NCBI GenBank assembly: GCA_022709625.1
Contig: JAKLIL010000053.1
Coordinates: 1 to 9,222 of the forward strand
DNA: 9,222 bases
Origin: Verrucomicrobiota bacterium
GTDB taxonomy: Bacteria; Verrucomicrobiota; Kiritimatiellia; CAIQIC01; Lenti-01
Direction of reading: 5' to 3'
The notes under the pieces: model-generated
The model's input: only the letters and a program-made list of their open reading frames with translations
The model's database searches: none
Told to the model about the DNA's origin: nothing
In this document: positions 7,561 through 9,222 of the stretch, one piece after another
Layout of the letters: the number at the start of each line of letters is the position of its first letter
Numbering within the stretch: the stretch's first letter is position 1
Program-made: the position numbers and the translations under genes

Positions 7561-8874
7561 CTATTCGAAATCCTCGATGCGGTATGTCACGGTCGGGCGG
7601 TCGGTCACGCCGGCCAGCGCCGCGATTTCCGCCAGCGCCGCCGCCATTTCCCGCTCCTTGGCCGGACCGGTGACGATGATCACCGGGACGTATGCCGCGC
7701 CCTTGGCCGCTTCCTTCTGCATGACCGAATCGATGCCGATCCGGTGCGCACCGAGGACGGTGGCGACCTTCGCCAGCGTGCCGGGCAGGTCCCGCATGGA
7801 AAAACGCAGGTAGTGCCGGGCCACGATTTCGCCTGGATCGCGGAAGACCACCGGGGCCCGGGCGCGCACGGCGCTCAGATCGCGCCGGCGCCCGCCCGCG
7901 CGCAGGTTCAGGGCCGCATCGGCCAAATCCGCCACCACGGCGCTGGCCGTGGCCGCGCGGCCCGCCCCGCGACCGTAATACAGGGTGGTGCCGACGACGT
8001 CGCCCCTGACCAGCACCGCGTTGAACACGCCGCCCACCGCCGCCAACTGGTGGTGGTGCGGCACCAAGGCCGGCTGCACGCTGACTTCGACGCCGTCCGC
8101 GCCGCCCTCGATGAGCGCCAGCAATTTGATCCGGTAGCCCATGTCCGCGGCGTAGGCGATATCGGCCGCCGCGATCCCACGGATGCCCGCCACGCGCACC
8201 TTGGCGAGGGGGACGTTGCAACCATAGGCCAGCGAGGCCAGCACGGCCGCCTTGTGGGCGGTATCGTGGCCGTCGATGTCGAGGCTCGGGTCCGCCTCCG
8301 CGAAGCCCGCCGCCTGGGCTTCTCTCAGCACGGTTTCGAACGGCAAGTGCGCCTCCTCCATCCGGGTCAGGACGTAGTTGCAGGTGCCGTTGAGGATGCC
8401 GTAGATGCTTTCGATGCGGTTGGCGCACAACCCCTCGCGCAGGGCCTTGATGATCGGAATGCCGCCGCCTACCGAGGCCTCGAACAGGATTTCGGTCTGG
8501 TTTTCCTCCGCGACGCGGTGGATTTCCTCACCGTGTTCGGCCAGCAGTTTCTTGTTGGCGGTCACCACGGGCTTGCCCCGCCGCAACGCTTGCAGCGCCA
8601 AGTCCTTGGCCGCGCCGGTACCGCCGATCAACTCCACGACCACGTCGACGTCCGGCCGGGCGATCAATCCCGCGCCGTCGGTCGTGAGCAGCGCGGGATC
8701 CACCGCGACGCCGCGATCGGTCGCGAGGTCGAGATCCGCCACGCCGCGCAGAACCAGCCGCAAGCCGAGACGCTCGGCCAGCAGGTCGCCGTTTTTCGCC
8801 AGGGTGTCGACCACGCCGGCGCCCACGGTGCCGAATCCCAGCACCGCCACTCCGACTTCTTTCATCTTGGCCAT
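7561..8874 (-). CDS. hom: Homoserine dehydrogenase with C-terminal ACT domain
   Basis: Complete 437-residue enzyme that reduces aspartate semialdehyde to homoserine with NAD(P)H, leading to threonine and methionine. The N-terminal Rossmann fold has GFGTVGAG at 13-20. It is followed by VVVELIGG at 78-85, TANKKLLAEHG at 105-115, ASVGGGIPII at 133-142, GILNGTCNYVLT at 159-170 and EADPSLDIDGHDTAHK at 193-208, which carries the conserved acidic residues and the catalytic Lys208. An ACT domain spans about 354-430 (LRFSMRDLPGTLAKVATVLG), as in threonine-inhibited bacterial enzymes. I chose the ATG at 8874 because homology begins at KMKEVGVAVLGFG. The reading frame stays open upstream to a possible start at 8949, but those 25 residues are not family-like and run through the presumed promoter. 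A GGAAGG lies about 14 nt before 8874, a rather long spacing; Met at 8865 is an alternative start. First gene of the tight run hom-lysC-cimA-valS-ndk-aspC. Confidence 0.96.
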   Translation of the reverse strand: MAKMKEVGVAVLGFGTVGAGVVDTLAKNGDLLAERLGLRLVLRGVADLDLATDRGVAVDPALLTTDGAGLIARPDVDVVVELIGGTGAAKDLALQALRRGKPVVTANKKLLAEHGEEIHRVAEENQTEILFEASVGGGIPIIKALREGLCANRIESIYGILNGTCNYVLTRMEEAHLPFETVLREAQAAGFAEADPSLDIDGHDTAHKAAVLASLAYGCNVPLAKVRVAGIRGIAAADIAYAADMGYRIKLLALIEGGADGVEVSVQPALVPHHHQLAAVGGVFNAVLVRGDVVGTTLYYGRGAGRAATASAVVADLADAALNLRAGGRRRDLSAVRARAPVVFRDPGEIVARHYLRFSMRDLPGTLAKVATVLGAHRIGIDSVMQKEAAKGAAYVPVIIVTGPAKEREMAAALAEIAALAGVTDRPTVTYRIEDFE

Positions 8875-8908
8875 GGAACGCGCTCTGCCCTTCCAATCAA
8901 ATAATAAG

Positions 8909-8935
8909 GGCGCCAAGATACCCCCCCGGCGCCAA
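8909..8935. repeat. Paired GGCGCCAA repeat in the hom upstream region, possible operator
   Basis: GGCGCCAA occurs at 8909-8916 and again at 8928-8935, a period of 19 nt, with a run of seven C (8921-8927) between. GGCGCC is its own reverse complement, so the two copies can also pair as a 6-bp stem with a 13-nt loop. On the plus strand the stem is followed by A, and on the minus strand the T run comes before it, so it does not look like an intrinsic terminator in either direction. It overlaps the candidate hom promoter, so a repressor site is possible but unproven. Confidence 0.4.
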
Positions 8936-8942
8936 AAAACAA
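8915..8942 (-). promoter_or_regulatory. Candidate promoter for the hom operon
   Basis: On the minus strand a TTGTTT (8937-8942) is followed after 16 nt by TATCTT (8915-8920). This is a moderate match to -35 and -10 boxes, about 40 nt before the hom start. A second -10-like TATTAT lies at 8901-8906, without a good -35 at 17 nt. This is the most AT-rich patch near the start of the gene run and the only sizeable gap in the window. The call rests on box likeness and position only. Confidence 0.35.
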
Positions 8943-8968
8943 GTCCCAATCCGGCCCTGCCCCGCGGG

Positions 8969-9145
8969 TCAATCGGCCCGGTGGATGCGCAGAATCGCGA
9001 GGTCGTCCGGAAAGCGAATGCCGTTGCTGTACTTCAGCAGATTTGCTTCCCATTGGTCGAAATCGAAGTCGGGGGTGCGCAGAGCCGCCATCCAGGAGGC
9101 GGGATTCCGGGGGGCATGGGCCGGGCTGGGCGGGGAATCTTGCAT
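8969..9145 (-). CDS. Small protein of 58 residues, unknown; resembles a SpoIIE/PP2C phosphatase tail
   Basis: The ATG at 9145 has GGAGG at 9156-9160 with 10 nt spacing, a good ribosome binding site, and opens a 58-residue frame. A GTG at 9175 would add ten residues, but the frame is closed just above that by a stop at 9182-9184. The first 17 residues are Pro/Ala/Ser-rich and probably disordered. The rest begins WMAALRTPDFDFDQWEAN and ends YSNGIRFPDDLAILRIHRAD. The ending (YS-G--FPDDLAILRI) resembles the last strand of SpoIIE/RsbU-type PP2C phosphatases, where an Asp-Asp precedes a hydrophobic strand, but the catalytic part is absent. It could be a genuine small protein, a gene remnant, or a chance likeness. 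It lies 94 nt upstream of hom on the same strand. It is not rich in Thr, Ile or Met, so it does not read as an attenuator peptide. Confidence 0.5.
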   Translation of the reverse strand: MQDSPPSPAHAPRNPASWMAALRTPDFDFDQWEANLLKYSNGIRFPDDLAILRIHRAD

Positions 9146-9147
9146 GG

Positions 9148-9222
9148 TCAGAAGGCCTCCGGTCGGGTTCCGCACCGACGATCAAACACGAACCGGGGCT
9201 GACCCGCAATCCGGATTCCCGC
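9148..9222 (-). other. Edge segment; possible tail of an upstream gene
   Basis: One minus-strand frame is open from the right edge to a TGA at 9148-9150 and ends RPEAF. Its stop would fall 2 nt before the ATG of the small ORF, the kind of spacing seen in coupled genes. The segment is only 24 codons long. Its third-position GC is about two thirds, lower than in the clear genes, and another frame is also open here. I do not recognise it and cannot claim that it is coding. Confidence 0.15.
9156..9160 (-). promoter_or_regulatory. Ribosome binding site of the small ORF upstream of hom
   Basis: GGAGG on the minus strand lies 10 nt before the ATG at 9145. It favours this start over the GTG at 9175, which has no comparable site. 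Confidence 0.5.

Larger units (their letters stand above)
1..8874 (-). other. Probable operon hom-lysC-cimA-valS-ndk-aspC
   Basis: Six genes on one strand are separated by 17, 32, 10, 29 and 14 nt, and no terminator-like hairpin with a T run lies between them. Most have their own Shine-Dalgarno, and that of lysC directly abuts the hom stop. Four of the six act in aspartate-family or isoleucine synthesis and one charges a branched-chain amino acid. The operon continues beyond the left edge at least to the end of the aminotransferase gene. Confidence 0.75.

Noticed and set aside
6278..8428. A 716-codon minus-strand frame that would extend aspartokinase into hom
   Set aside because: The extra part is out of phase with the clearly homologous hom. 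The lysC start at 7543 has AAGGAG and begins exactly at the KYGGSS domain.
8909..8939. GGCGCC stem next to a run of T/A as an intrinsic terminator
   Set aside because: The T run precedes the stem on the minus strand and becomes an A run after the stem on the plus strand, so neither orientation gives a stem followed by U.
8875..8949. N-terminal extension of Hom starting at 8949
   Set aside because: The added 25 residues do not resemble the family and overlap the AT-rich candidate promoter. The Rossmann fold begins soon after the ATG at 8874.
8969..9145. Small ORF as a leader peptide for attenuation of the hom operon
   Set aside because: It has no run of Thr, Ile, Met or Lys codons, and I see no pair of competing hairpins in the 94 nt before hom.

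Overview
This is a GC-rich bacterial window, with every supported gene on the minus strand. From high to low coordinates the order is: a 58-residue ORF of unknown function (8969-9145), hom (homoserine dehydrogenase), lysC (aspartokinase), cimA (citramalate synthase), valS (valyl-tRNA synthetase), a two-domain nucleoside diphosphate kinase, and an AspC/TyrB-type aminotransferase cut by the left edge just after its PLP lysine. The organism cannot be named from the sequence. The gene content and the unusual double NDK make me lean, weakly, towards the PVC group (Kiritimatiellota/Lentisphaerota/Verrucomicrobiota).

From hom leftwards the gaps are only 17, 32, 10, 29 and 14 nt. Most starts have a clear Shine-Dalgarno sequence, and no terminator-like hairpin lies between the genes. 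This looks like one operon read right to left from a promoter in the 94-nt gap at 8875-8968. That gap carries a 19-nt-period GGCGCCAA repeat, a run of seven C and a run of six A (plus strand).

The genes fit together metabolically. An aspartate-forming aminotransferase, aspartokinase and homoserine dehydrogenase define the aspartate family route to homoserine, threonine, methionine and lysine. CimA opens the threonine-independent, pyruvate-plus-acetyl-CoA route to isoleucine. ValRS charges valine, made by the enzymes shared with isoleucine synthesis. LysC and Hom carry ACT domains and CimA carries the LeuA-type regulatory domain, so feedback control is expected at three steps.

The observations most worth a second look are: (1) a near-perfect internal Shine-Dalgarno plus in-frame ATG in lysC, at the position where aspartokinases of the B. 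subtilis/C. glutamicum type start their separate beta subunit; (2) an NDK made of an apparently dead N-terminal domain fused to a C-terminal domain that keeps its catalytic residues but carries an insertion of about 45 residues; (3) the small ORF upstream of hom, which has a strong RBS and resembles the tail of a SpoIIE/PP2C-type phosphatase; (4) a candidate hom promoter whose spacer contains a homopolymer. I see no mobile element, CRISPR array, tRNA or rRNA. The long plus-strand ORFs are antisense shadows of the high-GC genes.
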